45,970 nucleotides of DNA from Flectobacillus longus (GTDB lineage Bacteria; Bacteroidota; Bacteroidia; Cytophagales; Spirosomataceae): contig NZ_JASHIC010000041.1 of the NCBI RefSeq assembly GCF_030056705.1, forward strand, positions 1 through 45,970, written 5' to 3'. The number at the start of each line of letters is the position of its first letter. Positions within the stretch are counted from its first letter, which is position 1. Below the pieces are notes generated by a model. The model was not told the DNA's origin. It made no database searches and saw nothing but the letters and a program-made list of their open reading frames with translations. Shown here one piece after another: positions 7,954-15,420 of the stretch. The translations under genes and the position numbers were made by a program.

Positions 7954-8916
7954 ATGACAAAAAAACTTATCTATCTATGGCTGACGGTTGCATTTACCCA
8001 GTTCAACCTTTTTGCCCAAAATCAAGAACAAATCGTGGTTTTACCACAAACCAAAGGTAATCTTGAAGGTACTTTGTTGATTCCTCAAGCCACCAAACCT
8101 ATGCCAGTCGTATTAATAATCGCAGGTTCTGGCCCCACAGACCGTGACGGCAATAATCCTTTGGGCGTAAAGGCTCAATCTTATAAATTACTGGCAGAAG
8201 GTTTGGCAAAAAATCAAATAGCAAGCTTAAGATATGACAAGCGAGGGATTGGACAAAGTAGTAATACGGCCGTCAAAGAAATAGATATGCGTTTTGAAAC
8301 AGGTGCCGACGATGCAGCTCAATTTTTGGATACACTTCGCAAAGATCCTCGATTTAGTAAAGTGCTTGTTCTTGGACATTCGGAAGGTTCACTATTAGGA
8401 ATGCTTTTAGCACAAAAAAGAAAGGTAGATGGTTATATTTCGGTATCTGGTATTGCCCAAAGCATAGATGAGGTAATCAACGAGCAACTTCGTCCACAAA
8501 CCATTCCTGATTCGGTGAAAGATACTGTCAAAAATTATTTGGCAACACTCAAACAAGGCAAAACAATTCCCAAACTCATGCAAAACATGGTGATTTTTAG
8601 CTTGTTTCGCACGAGTATTCAGCCGTATATGATTTCGTGGCTGCGTTATAATCCTAGTCAGGAAATCACTAAAATCACAACGCCTATTTTGATTGTTCAA
8701 GGCAGTGCCGATATTCAAGTTGGTGAAAAAGAAGGACAAGCTTTACATCAAGCTGCTCCAAAGTCTACTTATTTGATGATTCCACAAATGAACCATGTAC
8801 TAAAACTAGGTACACTAGACCCTCAGGAATCACAACGAAATTATCAAAATCCAGATTTACCTTTAGCACCTCAATTGGTAGAAGGTATAGTCGAGTGGAC
8901 TAAAAAACGTCGTTAA
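7954..8916 (+). CDS. Secreted alpha/beta hydrolase
   Basis: About 320 aa from the ATG at 7954; an in-frame ATG at 7933 would add MLKLFLI in front of a complete signal peptide (MTKKLIYLWLTVAFTQFNLFAQ), so the inner start is preferred. Alpha/beta-hydrolase fold: oxyanion-region AGSGPTDRDGNNP, YDKRGIGQS, nucleophile elbow G-H-S-E-G-S, acid in QGSADIQV, and histidine in PQMNHVLK. Predicted serine esterase or acyl hydrolase of the envelope; substrate unknown. The ArsR-type gene starts 10 bp after its stop, so the two are probably co-transcribed. Confidence 0.85.
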   Translation: MTKKLIYLWLTVAFTQFNLFAQNQEQIVVLPQTKGNLEGTLLIPQATKPMPVVLIIAGSGPTDRDGNNPLGVKAQSYKLLAEGLAKNQIASLRYDKRGIGQSSNTAVKEIDMRFETGADDAAQFLDTLRKDPRFSKVLVLGHSEGSLLGMLLAQKRKVDGYISVSGIAQSIDEVINEQLRPQTIPDSVKDTVKNYLATLKQGKTIPKLMQNMVIFSLFRTSIQPYMISWLRYNPSQEITKITTPILIVQGSADIQVGEKEGQALHQAAPKSTYLMIPQMNHVLKLGTLDPQESQRNYQNPDLPLAPQLVEGIVEWTKKRR

Positions 8917-8926
8917 TTATCCTTTT

Positions 8927-9232
8927 ATGAATACATTATTCAAAGCTCTCAACGACCCCACACGTCGCGAAATTTTGGAGCTCCTCAAAGACAAAGACCT
9001 CAATGCTGGTGAAATCGCCGAGCAATTCGATATGTCGAAACCCAGCATTTCGCATCATCTCGACCTGCTCAAACAGGCCGAATTGGTCGTTGCTATCAAA
9101 AAAGGGCAATTTATCGAATACTCGCTCAATATGACCGTGATGGACGAAGTGCTCGCATGGATATTGCAGTTTAAGCCAGAGTTACAGATTTCGAAGGTTG
9201 AAATAGCACCCAAAGTGAGTAAGTGTGAATGA
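8927..9232 (+). CDS. ArsR-family winged-helix repressor, SdpR-like
   Basis: 101 aa. Winged helix-turn-helix over nearly the full length: LNDPTRREILELLKDKDLNAGEIAEQF, recognition helix SKPSISHHLDLLKQAELV, and wing KKGQFIEYSLN. The pattern fits the autorepressor SdpR subgroup. There is no cysteine metal site in the recognition helix; a single C-terminal Cys (SKCE) is probably not a sensor. It follows the hydrolase by 10 bp and precedes a hairpin terminator. The usual SdpI-like membrane partner is absent, so the target is unclear; self-regulation of the hydrolase operon is an inference. Confidence 0.85.
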   Translation: MNTLFKALNDPTRREILELLKDKDLNAGEIAEQFDMSKPSISHHLDLLKQAELVVAIKKGQFIEYSLNMTVMDEVLAWILQFKPELQISKVEIAPKVSKCE

Positions 9233-9239
9233 AGGAGTT

Positions 9240-9290
9240 GTGGTTTAGTGATTTTGAAAAACTAGATTTTTTCAAAAATCACTAAACCAC
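9240..9290 (+). terminator. Terminator hairpin made from the repeat-family vocabulary
   Basis: GTGGTTTAGTGATTTT-GAAAAA (from 9240) pairs with its complement ending at 9290, with one bulged base and a CTAGA loop region. The following CATTCGCTAAATCACTCAAT (9291-9310) repeats the outer-arm sequence of the 5.2-kb element, so this looks like a reduced copy of that family serving as the ArsR gene's terminator. Confidence 0.6.
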
Positions 9291-9347
9291 CATTCGCTAA
9301 ATCACTCAATAACAACTATCTTAGAATTGCACTTCTAACAACATTTT

Positions 9348-10457
9348 ATGAAACAACGCTTACTCTCGCTCGATACCTTTCGAGGGCTCACGGTAGCCAT
9401 GATGATTTTGGTCAACAACCCAGGCGATTGGGGACATATCTATTGGCCTCTCGAACACGCTTCTTGGGATGGTTGCACTCCTACGGATTTGGTATTTCCT
9501 TTCTTCCTTTTTATCGTCGGTGTATCTATTTCTTATGCGTTTAAAGATAAACAACCCGATTCGAAGACCCTTCTGAAGATACTTGAGCGTAGTTTAAAAC
9601 TTTTTGGATTAGGGTTATTTTTATCACTTTTTCCAAAATTTGATATATCGGTAGTGCGTATCATGGGCGTTTTGCAACGCATAAGTCTTGTGTTTTTCTT
9701 TAGCTCTATCCTTTTTCTTTATACCAAACCTCGTACTCAAATAGGAGTATTGGCTGGTATTTTGATTTTGTATTATATTCTTATGACAATGGTACCTGTG
9801 CCAGGCATTGGCGCTGCCAATTTATATGCTGAAACTAACATTGGAGCCTATTTTGACCGCATGATTTTGGGTATTCCTCATCTTTATAAAGCGGCAAAAG
9901 TTTGGGATCCTGAAGGGCTTTTGAGTAGTTTACCAGCTATTGGCAATGGTATTGCAGGTATGTTGGCAGGGTATTATATGCAAAACAGAGATCAAGAAGT
10001 TAGTAAAAAACTTCTCAATCTCTGTCTAATAGGATGCATGGGCATGCTAGTCGGATGGGCTTGGGATAGTGCGGGATTTCCCATCAATAAGTCCTTATGG
10101 ACAAGCTCATACGTGTGTTGGACTGCTGGTATGGCAACTTGCTTTTGGGTGGGATTGTACTGGCTTATTGATGTCAAAGGCCACCAACGATGGACCAAGC
10201 CATTCGTGGTGTACGGTGTCAACGCTATCACAGTATTCTTCTTATCGGGTCTGATTCCGCGTATTTTACGCATGATAAAACTACAGAATGCCGAAGGCGA
10301 AGAAGTCAATCTTCAAGTCTGGTTATACAAATCATGGATTACGCCATGGTTTGATAGCCCCTATAATGCTTCCCTTGCAGGAGCAATTATCCTCGTAAGC
10401 TTATGGTGTGGCATACTTTGGATCATGCACAATAAAAAAATCTTTGTCAAAGTATAG
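9348..10457 (+). CDS. Membrane acyltransferase, NagX/HGSNAT-like (DUF5009)
   Basis: 369 aa, about ten membrane segments. Strong family signature at the N-terminus: LDTFRGLTVAMMILVNNPGDW, then HASWDGCTPTDLVFP and FFLFIVGVSIS. These are hallmarks of the heparan-alpha-glucosaminide N-acetyltransferase-like family, which moves acetyl groups across a membrane onto an amino sugar; Bacteroidota members often lie near chitin or GlcNAc genes. No such genes adjoin here, so the acceptor is unknown. The histidine in EHASW is the likely acetyl-carrying residue by analogy. Ends before a strong hairpin. Confidence 0.85.
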   Translation: MKQRLLSLDTFRGLTVAMMILVNNPGDWGHIYWPLEHASWDGCTPTDLVFPFFLFIVGVSISYAFKDKQPDSKTLLKILERSLKLFGLGLFLSLFPKFDISVVRIMGVLQRISLVFFFSSILFLYTKPRTQIGVLAGILILYYILMTMVPVPGIGAANLYAETNIGAYFDRMILGIPHLYKAAKVWDPEGLLSSLPAIGNGIAGMLAGYYMQNRDQEVSKKLLNLCLIGCMGMLVGWAWDSAGFPINKSLWTSSYVCWTAGMATCFWVGLYWLIDVKGHQRWTKPFVVYGVNAITVFFLSGLIPRILRMIKLQNAEGEEVNLQVWLYKSWITPWFDSPYNASLAGAIILVSLWCGILWIMHNKKIFVKV

Positions 10458-10521
10458 TAAATAGGCCAACACAGTTTGACTGCAAACGACCTTATTTACT
10501 ATGTATATTCCTGTAAACAAC

Positions 10522-10554
10522 TCGAGCAGTAAGAGGCGCCTTCTTACTGCTCGA
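10522..10554. terminator. Bidirectional hairpin between convergent genes
   Basis: TCGAGCAGTAAGA (10522-10534) pairs perfectly with TCTTACTGCTCGA (10542-10554) around GGCGCCT. It lies between the acyltransferase gene (plus) and the CBM48-like gene (minus, ends 10559). There is no long T-run, so termination strength is uncertain. Confidence 0.6.
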
Positions 10555-10558
10555 ATGA

Positions 10559-10867
10559 TTACAATACTACTACCGAATTCTCGTCAGAAGTGATACCGTT
10601 TGGAACAAACTTATCAGCTTCTGTTTCGTTTGCCCAAATAGCGCTATCAAATAAATAACGGAATTGAAATTCTTTTCCAGCTTCTAATTCAAGCGTACCT
10701 TTAAAAGTACCATCTTTTTGTTTTTTCAAGGCTGTAGCCGAGGCATCCCAATTATTGAACTCACCTACCACGTTCACTGCTTTTGCACCGTTTACTGCAT
10801 CGGCAGGAACTGCAAATGTTACTTTACATACTGGTTTTGATTTCAAATACTGTTTTGTAATTGCCAT
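10559..10867 (-). CDS. Small glycogen-binding (CBM48/isoamylase early-set) protein
   Basis: 102 aa. Nearly the whole protein is one immunoglobulin-like early-set domain: VTFAVPADA, VNVVGEFNNWD (the characteristic N-W carbohydrate-contact loop), GTFKGTLELEAGKEFQFRYLFD, W-A-N-E-T-E-A-D. Such stand-alone domains occur in Bacteroidota and bind alpha-glucans or act as AMPK-beta-like modules. No signal peptide, so cytoplasmic. No glycogen enzyme is adjacent. ATG at 10867. Confidence 0.85.
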   Translation of the reverse strand: MAITKQYLKSKPVCKVTFAVPADAVNGAKAVNVVGEFNNWDASATALKKQKDGTFKGTLELEAGKEFQFRYLFDSAIWANETEADKFVPNGITSDENSVVVL

Positions 10868-11143
10868 AATGATAATAAGTTTTTAGGAGTTATTTCTAGA
10901 TTTCTTTTTTCTTTTGCGAATGAGTGAAATAGTCTTTACCAAACACTCGAATTGTACTTTATCTATTTAACTAAGATAAAAATTTATCGCAAATATTCAA
11001 AAAATATTTTCATAAAAACCTAACAACCAGACAATTAATTAATAATTATATTAAAATAATTATAATTTAACTAATCTATCTACTAAAAACAGTATAGAAC
11101 TGACATTTTATAGGTGTAAAACTCATACGTTTTCAAATTAGAA

Positions 11144-11980
11144 CTATTCCTCCATAATCTGAAAAGTAATCGGTAAAGTAAAGCGTACAGAAACGGGTCG
11201 ACCTGACTGTTTCCCTGGAATCCATTTAGGCATTTTCGACACTACTCGCATAGCTTCTTCGTCACATCCAAATCCAATTCCCTTAGCTACAGATAGTTGA
11301 GAGATACTCCCGTCGCCTGAAATTATAAAGGAAACATATACTTTTCCACTAATACCCGCACGCTGAGCTTGAGATGGGAATTTCAGATTTTTGCTCAAAA
11401 AATCACCCAAAGCTCTCATTCCACCTTTGTACTCGGGCATTTGTTCAACGACTATAAACTCTTTCTCCTCAGTTTTTTCGACATGCACAGGCGCTTCTAT
11501 GGCAGGCTTTGTATTGGCAAAATCAGGGTCGACTGGAGGCATTTCGATTTCGGCACCGTCCACATTTTCAGGACCAATCGCAGCCTTACTGTCGGCTAGC
11601 TCCTCTTGTGTTGGAGGCAATTCGATTTCTCTCTCATCGGTGACAATTTCTGGTGCCAGATACTTGATTTGTTTTACAGGTTCAACAGGTGTTTCAGGTT
11701 TGGGTGGCTCTGGCAATTCTATTTTCTTTTCCTCCGCAGGTGGTAGTTTTACATCTTGTAAGGTGATTTCTACCTCACGTTTATCCCGTGAGTTCTGTGA
11801 TGCCCAAATAAAAGGAGTCGATAATGCCAACCCAAATGCCCCTACTCCAATCAAAGTGGCTCTTTTGACAATCTGTTTGTACTCTTGTCTTAGAAAATAA
11901 GCACCATATAGCTTATTACGACCTTCGAAGATAATATCATCTAAAGTCTCGTGTTGTTGATTTGATGAGTTACTGTTCAT
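11144..11980 (-). CDS. tonB: Energy transducer TonB
   Basis: 278 aa. Cytoplasmic N-terminus with the Bacteroidota pattern LDDIIFEGRNKLYGAYFLR (about 13-31), one membrane anchor at 41-60, a Pro/Glu-rich periplasmic linker (75-170), and a TonB C-terminal domain (about 184-278: EYKGGMRALGDFLSKNL, GKVYVSFIISGDGS, WIPGKQSGRPVSVRF). It transmits proton-motive force to outer-membrane receptors. It is the last member of the blaI-exbD-M56 cluster but is separated by 646 bp with its own BlaI-type palindrome 28 bp upstream, so it is probably a separate transcript under the same repressor. Neither this gene nor the cluster has ExbB. Confidence 0.9.
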   Translation of the reverse strand: MNSNSSNQQHETLDDIIFEGRNKLYGAYFLRQEYKQIVKRATLIGVGAFGLALSTPFIWASQNSRDKREVEITLQDVKLPPAEEKKIELPEPPKPETPVEPVKQIKYLAPEIVTDEREIELPPTQEELADSKAAIGPENVDGAEIEMPPVDPDFANTKPAIEAPVHVEKTEEKEFIVVEQMPEYKGGMRALGDFLSKNLKFPSQAQRAGISGKVYVSFIISGDGSISQLSVAKGIGFGCDEEAMRVVSKMPKWIPGKQSGRPVSVRFTLPITFQIMEE

Positions 11981-12007
11981 GATATTGAGAAGTTTAAAAG
12001 AATTTAA

Positions 12008-12023
12008 AACTAAATTTTTAGTT
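12008..12023. promoter_or_regulatory. Candidate BlaI/MecI-type operator upstream of tonB
   Basis: AACTAAATTTTTAGTT: 7-bp arms AACTAAA/TTTAGTT around TT. It has the same length and the same ACTA-N6-TAGT skeleton as the classical staphylococcal bla/mec operator. A twin (AACTAAA-AT-TTTAGTT) lies upstream of the blaI gene at 15126. It ends 28 bp from the tonB start, where a repressor would block transcription. Confidence 0.55.
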
Positions 12024-12070
12024 ATTGTATTGAAAAAAATTACCTCATAAGAGGTTGGTGTACTACTTAT

Positions 12071-12246
12071 GCCTTAGGCTATAAGCCGTAAGCATTAGGC
12101 CAAAAATGTATTCATGCTTTTTTAAAAACACTTTTATACTTTAGGCACTAAGCTATATACGGTAGGCTAAAAGTTAAATAGTATTTCTCATGAAGTAATA
12201 GAAACTTTTTTGCCTAATGCTTACTGCATAAAGCGTATTAATGCAA
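12071..12246. repeat. Heptamer-ladder repeat (GCnnTAr)n, composite
   Basis: Units stand in 7-nt register: GCCTTAG GCTATAA (12071-12084), then GCCGTAA GCATTAG (12085-12098). A second array runs 12138-12179 (ACTTTAG, GCACTAA, GCTATAT, ACGGTAG, GCTAAAA). A third runs 12212-12239 (GCCTAAT, GCTTACT, GCATAAA, GCGTATT), which is partly the reverse complement of the second, so 12150-12240 can fold. The 12150-12246 part is homologous to 39909-40000, including the spacer. Confidence 0.65.
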
Positions 12247-12522
12247 CTTTATTTTGCACGATTACTCAATATTAGGACTTTCACAACTATTACAGATTTC
12301 AGATTTTAGAAACAGGAAAATGCCTTTATTCGAAATAACAAGTTCAAGACTTTGTACTAGACTCATTTTCTTAACAGTTTGAAAACTGAAGCAATAGCTA
12401 GTCCGAGACAAAGCCTCGAACTAGTTATTGACGGCTTACACACTTTTCCAATAGCAGAACTAATTCATTAGTTATAATTTAGTAAAAAAATACCTCAAAA
12501 GAGGTGAAGTTGTACTCAGGTT

Positions 12523-12602
12523 GCTTTAGGCAATAAGCTGTAAGCTAAGTTTATCGTATAATTGATTGCTTAATGCATACAGCTTATGACCTAAAGCTTA
12601 TA
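12523..12602. repeat. Heptamer-ladder hairpin
   Basis: Left arm GCTTTAG, GCAATAA, GCTGTAA (12523-12543); right arm GCTTAAT, GCATACA, GCTTATG, ACCTAAA, GCTTATA (12568-12602). The reverse complement of the right arm (GCTTTAGGTCATAAGCTGTA) matches the left arm at 18 of 20 positions, so the arms form a stem just downstream of the M56 gene's stop and may act as its terminator. Confidence 0.6.
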
Positions 12603-12626
12603 TTGGTGTAAAACAACTTACTATGT

Positions 12627-13958
12627 TTATGCTTTTTTGAACGAAATAGGTACGACGAAAGTACATCTTACTAATTTGCCTTGATGCGTTCCTGAAACCC
12701 ATTTTGGAACAGACTTCAATACTCTTAAAGCTTCATTATCAAGTGGTTCTCCAGCAGACTTTAGCACTTTAAAATCTTCAGCAGAGCCGTCTTTGTTTAC
12801 CACAAATTGGATATATGTTTTTCCCTCCATATTTGCTTTTTGGGCTTCTTCTGGATATTTCAAATTGGCACGCAAGTAGTCCACAAAAGCAGGCATACCC
12901 CCATTAAACTCTGGCTGATGGTCAACGCCATTCATAATAGAATCGGCTTCCATTTGTAGTTCTTCGGCTAAAGCTGGACTGATAATCGTCGCACTCGAAA
13001 TACTGATTCCTGATTCGGCTAATACTTGTCTGCCTGTTTTACTTGGGCCGTATGGTTGCCCTCCTTTTTCGACAATCGCCTTCCATTTGGTATTAAGACT
13101 TTGTTCCATTTCTGAACCTCTCAAGTTAGATGATGCCAAAATTAACATCGTCCCTAGTAAAGGTATTACTAACAAGTATTTCCACTGAACATCTGCTTCC
13201 GAACGGTCTTTCATCAACATTTGGATGCGTTGCTTCAGCATAGAATCATTAAAAAAATTGTTGGTCAAAGGGACAGTCTGTACACCAAATTGCTCATGAA
13301 ATAACAACATCGCATATTCTTCCTTAGATTCTTCCCATTGACTGGTGATTTCGTCAGCAATGAATTCGTGGATATAACGAACTGCTTTTTTGTATAAATA
13401 AATAACGGGGTTGAACCAATTAAATATCGCTAACAGCTCAAATAACATAATATCAGCCGAATGCAATTGACGAATATGAACTTGCTCGTGTCGCATAATC
13501 ACATCACGCATAGGCATATCCTTACTTACAAATAAGAAGTTGAAAAAAGAAAAGGCATTTTTATTAACATTTTTCTTTTGGGATTTCCCTCGTAATAGGT
13601 TTCCCAAATAAGCCATTTGAAGTCCCATTCGACCGATACCAATAAGAACGCCTGTTATATATACGACAGCAATCATATCTCCCCAAGTCCAGCCTTGTTG
13701 CACAAAAGTCTCGGTTGGTGTATAATACATTTGTGGGTCATAGATATACTTCATGGTATGATACACACTATCGCTCACCAATTGCTCACGTATCCAAGTA
13801 AACTGCAACATCGGAATAAAAAACGCCAAGGCCGATGATGCCAACAAATAAGCTCTGTTGAGATAAAAGAAAGTCTCTTTACGCAAGACGATATGGTAAA
13901 ATCCATAGAATAGAATCAGATACAGATTCACTTGGAGTAAATAGTGCAGCCAGTTCAT
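12627..13958 (-). CDS. M56 (BlaR1-type) membrane metallopeptidase fused to a TonB C-terminal domain
   Basis: 443 aa. Membrane segments near 8-24, 36-53, 93-112 and 261-277. The zinc motif is H157-E-Q-V-H161 in the cytoplasmic loop, with a downstream HEFIADE (197-203) giving the third ligand, as in BlaR1/MecR1. After the last membrane segment comes a periplasmic tail ending in a TonB C-terminal domain (about 349-443: EFNGGMPAFVDYLRANLKYP...KWVSGTHQGKLVRCTF) instead of a penicillin-binding sensor. By family logic the peptidase would inactivate the BlaI repressor encoded two genes upstream. What the TonB-like domain senses or contacts is unknown. Starts 12 bp after exbD. Confidence 0.88.
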   Translation of the reverse strand: MNWLHYLLQVNLYLILFYGFYHIVLRKETFFYLNRAYLLASSALAFFIPMLQFTWIREQLVSDSVYHTMKYIYDPQMYYTPTETFVQQGWTWGDMIAVVYITGVLIGIGRMGLQMAYLGNLLRGKSQKKNVNKNAFSFFNFLFVSKDMPMRDVIMRHEQVHIRQLHSADIMLFELLAIFNWFNPVIYLYKKAVRYIHEFIADEITSQWEESKEEYAMLLFHEQFGVQTVPLTNNFFNDSMLKQRIQMLMKDRSEADVQWKYLLVIPLLGTMLILASSNLRGSEMEQSLNTKWKAIVEKGGQPYGPSKTGRQVLAESGISISSATIISPALAEELQMEADSIMNGVDHQPEFNGGMPAFVDYLRANLKYPEEAQKANMEGKTYIQFVVNKDGSAEDFKVLKSAGEPLDNEALRVLKSVPKWVSGTHQGKLVRCTFVVPISFKKA

Positions 13959-13970
13959 ACGCAGTTAATG

Positions 13971-14486
13971 TTAAATTGATGGTCGAGATTGAAGCGATAA
14001 TAAATTCTGTTCGTTGGTTGTCAATGTATTAACGATGGCATACTGCTTATTATTGGTAATAGTCAGTTCGTCTAACAAATCTACCATGTTACGATAATGA
14101 GCTTGGTCAGTTGCCTTAATCACTACCGTGAAGTTTCTTCCAATTTTAGCTTTATAATTAAATAAAATTTGACGGATTCCTTTGTACGAAAAATCAGTTG
14201 ATTTAAGCACAACGTTGGGGTCAGTAGGGATTCCTTGGTAATAATACACTTTATTTTCTTTATCCAAAATCACAGTTAACGTTTCGCTTTCTCGAATATC
14301 AGGAAACTCAGTTGTGTCTTTTTCTGGCATACTCAACTGCATTGTAACGGGTTTTAATAAGGTTGTAGTCAACATAAAAAACGTTATCAATAAAAAACCT
14401 AAGTCAACCATCGGTGTCATATCAACACGTGTAGATTGTCGAGAGCGACGCGAGCCCCCTTTGTCGGATGTAGAAATTTCAGCCAT
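13971..14486 (-). CDS. ExbD/TolR-family proton-channel subunit
   Basis: 171 aa. Short basic N-terminus (KGGSRRSRQSTR), one membrane helix with the essential acidic residue (D28 in MTPMVDLGFLLITFFML), then a periplasmic domain with the VILDKENKVYYYQG pattern usual in Bacteroidota ExbD. The family works with ExbB to power TonB; no ExbB is present in the window. It sits between blaI (84 bp upstream) and the M56::TonB gene (12 bp downstream), so the three form an operon. Translational coupling with the M56 gene is plausible. Confidence 0.9.
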   Translation of the reverse strand: MAEISTSDKGGSRRSRQSTRVDMTPMVDLGFLLITFFMLTTTLLKPVTMQLSMPEKDTTEFPDIRESETLTVILDKENKVYYYQGIPTDPNVVLKSTDFSYKGIRQILFNYKAKIGRNFTVVIKATDQAHYRNMVDLLDELTITNNKQYAIVNTLTTNEQNLLSLQSRPSI

Positions 14487-14506
14487 AGCCTAGCATTTGG
14501 TTATCA

Positions 14507-14545
14507 GGTTTCGATTATTATGCTTAGAGCTTAAACATCGAAACC
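14507..14545 (-). promoter_or_regulatory. Hairpin between blaI and exbD
   Basis: GGTTTCGAT (14507-14515) pairs with ATCGAAACC (14537-14545). It lacks a T-run, so it may tune the ratio of repressor to downstream products, or stabilise mRNA, rather than terminate. Confidence 0.4.
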
Positions 14546-14569
14546 TTGGTGTTTTGATACACTAAACTC

Positions 14570-14944
14570 CTATTTTTTCATGCTATTAATTAAATTCAAT
14601 ATCTCGTCAGCTTCTTTTACGTCTATTTTTCCTTTTTTAGAGAAGAAAGAAAACAAACTTGAAAAGGAATTTTCGAAATAGCCTTCAACCAATTTTTCGG
14701 TTGCAAAAGTACTGTACTGTTCTTTGCTTACTACAGGAAAATACTCATGGGATTTGCCGTAGGCCTTATGGCTCACAAAGCCTTTTTCCTGAAGAATTCT
14801 AACAATTGTTGAAACGGTATTATAAGCAGGTTTTGGCTCTGGTAGATAATCTAGAATATCTTTCACAAAGCCTTTTTCGATTTGCCAAAGTACCTGCATA
14901 ATCTGCTCTTCGGCACGAGTTAACTCTTTGTCTATTTCTTGCAT
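14570..14944 (-). CDS. BlaI/MecI/CopY-family repressor
   Basis: 124 aa, the usual length. N-terminal winged helix (LTRAEEQIMQVLWQIEKGFVKDI, recognition region AYNTVSTIVRILQEKGFV, wing SHKAYGKSHEYFPV) and a C-terminal dimerisation helix pair (about 75-124). In the family, a BlaR1-type M56 peptidase triggers loss of the repressor by cleavage in the C-terminal part; such a peptidase is encoded in the same operon. First gene of the operon. A matching 16-bp palindrome lies about 180 bp upstream, implying autoregulation. No beta-lactamase gene is nearby. Confidence 0.9.
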   Translation of the reverse strand: MQEIDKELTRAEEQIMQVLWQIEKGFVKDILDYLPEPKPAYNTVSTIVRILQEKGFVSHKAYGKSHEYFPVVSKEQYSTFATEKLVEGYFENSFSSLFSFFSKKGKIDVKEADEILNLINSMKK

Positions 14945-15125
14945 AATTGTAGTTTATAAGCTGGCATGCAAAATTCAATATAACATTTTGGAATTGAGGA
15001 ATTTGAAAAATTTGATTTTCATTAATCTAACACCTCAGAGTCCAAAAGATATTTCCTTACTGCTTTATTACTTATAATTAGATACCTGTTGTTTGAGTAC
15101 TCTTTTTTTATTGAGTTGAAATTAA

Positions 15126-15141
15126 AACTAAAATTTTAGTT
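15126..15141. promoter_or_regulatory. Candidate BlaI operator upstream of blaI
   Basis: AACTAAAATTTTAGTT, a perfect 16-bp palindrome with the ACTA-N6-TAGT skeleton of bla/mec operators. The arms are identical to those of the palindrome before tonB (12008-12023); only the centre differs. Its distance to the ATG (about 180 bp) requires a long 5' leader. An AT-rich palindrome can arise by chance; the matched pair in this context makes that less likely. Confidence 0.55.
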
Positions 15142-15354
15142 AAACAACTATTTGATTAGTTTTTTTTCAAAAAAGAAGAAAGAATAGGAAATTAGCGATG
15201 AGACGGTTGTGTTTGTAGGTAATTATTAGAATGGCTCAGATAGGAATAAAAGGAAGTTATTAGAATAGACTTATCATCAGAAGGATATAATCAATTTGTA
15301 TTGAAGCTCTATTATTAATTTATTATTTCCTGATACTCATTCTTAGAAAAATTG

Positions 15355-15383
15355 TATAGCCCGATACTAAGTATCGGACTATA
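15355..15383 (-). terminator. Terminator of dnaX
   Basis: TATAGCCCGATACT faces AGTATCGGACTATA with one mismatch. Read on the minus strand it is followed by CAATTTTTCT, a short T-run. It lies 38 bp after the dnaX stop. Confidence 0.6.
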
Positions 15384-15420
15384 GTTGAAATCAGTGTCTA
15401 AACTGTTAAAAAATTAATCC

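Larger units (their letters stand above)
11981..12626. other. 646-bp intergenic region rich in repeats
   Basis: No convincing gene. It holds the BlaI-type palindrome (12008-12023), two ACCTC-n4/5-GAGGT mini-hairpins (12042-12055 and 12492-12505), three heptamer-ladder arrays, and a 16-bp imperfect hairpin (about 12397-12428, AATAGCTAGTCCGAG facing CTCGAACTAGTTATT). The block 12020-12098 resembles 12465-12547 in order and sequence, suggesting a local duplication. Confidence 0.65.
14945..15420. other. 476-bp gap upstream of blaI
   Basis: No ORF of note. It contains the 16-bp palindrome (15126-15141), poly-T/A tracts near 15105-15180, a TATCTTTTG -7-like match on the minus strand near 15043-15051, and the dnaX terminator hairpin (15355-15383). 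Confidence 0.55.

Noticed and set aside
9992-10309. 105-aa antisense frame within the acyltransferase gene
   Set aside because: No domain features; overlaps a well-supported coding sequence.
11391-11900. 169-aa frame opposite tonB
   Set aside because: Ser/Gly-rich low-complexity product that mirrors the Pro/Glu-rich linker codons on the other strand.
12061-12602. CRISPR array
   Set aside because: Units are 7 nt and degenerate, with no spacers and no cas genes nearby.
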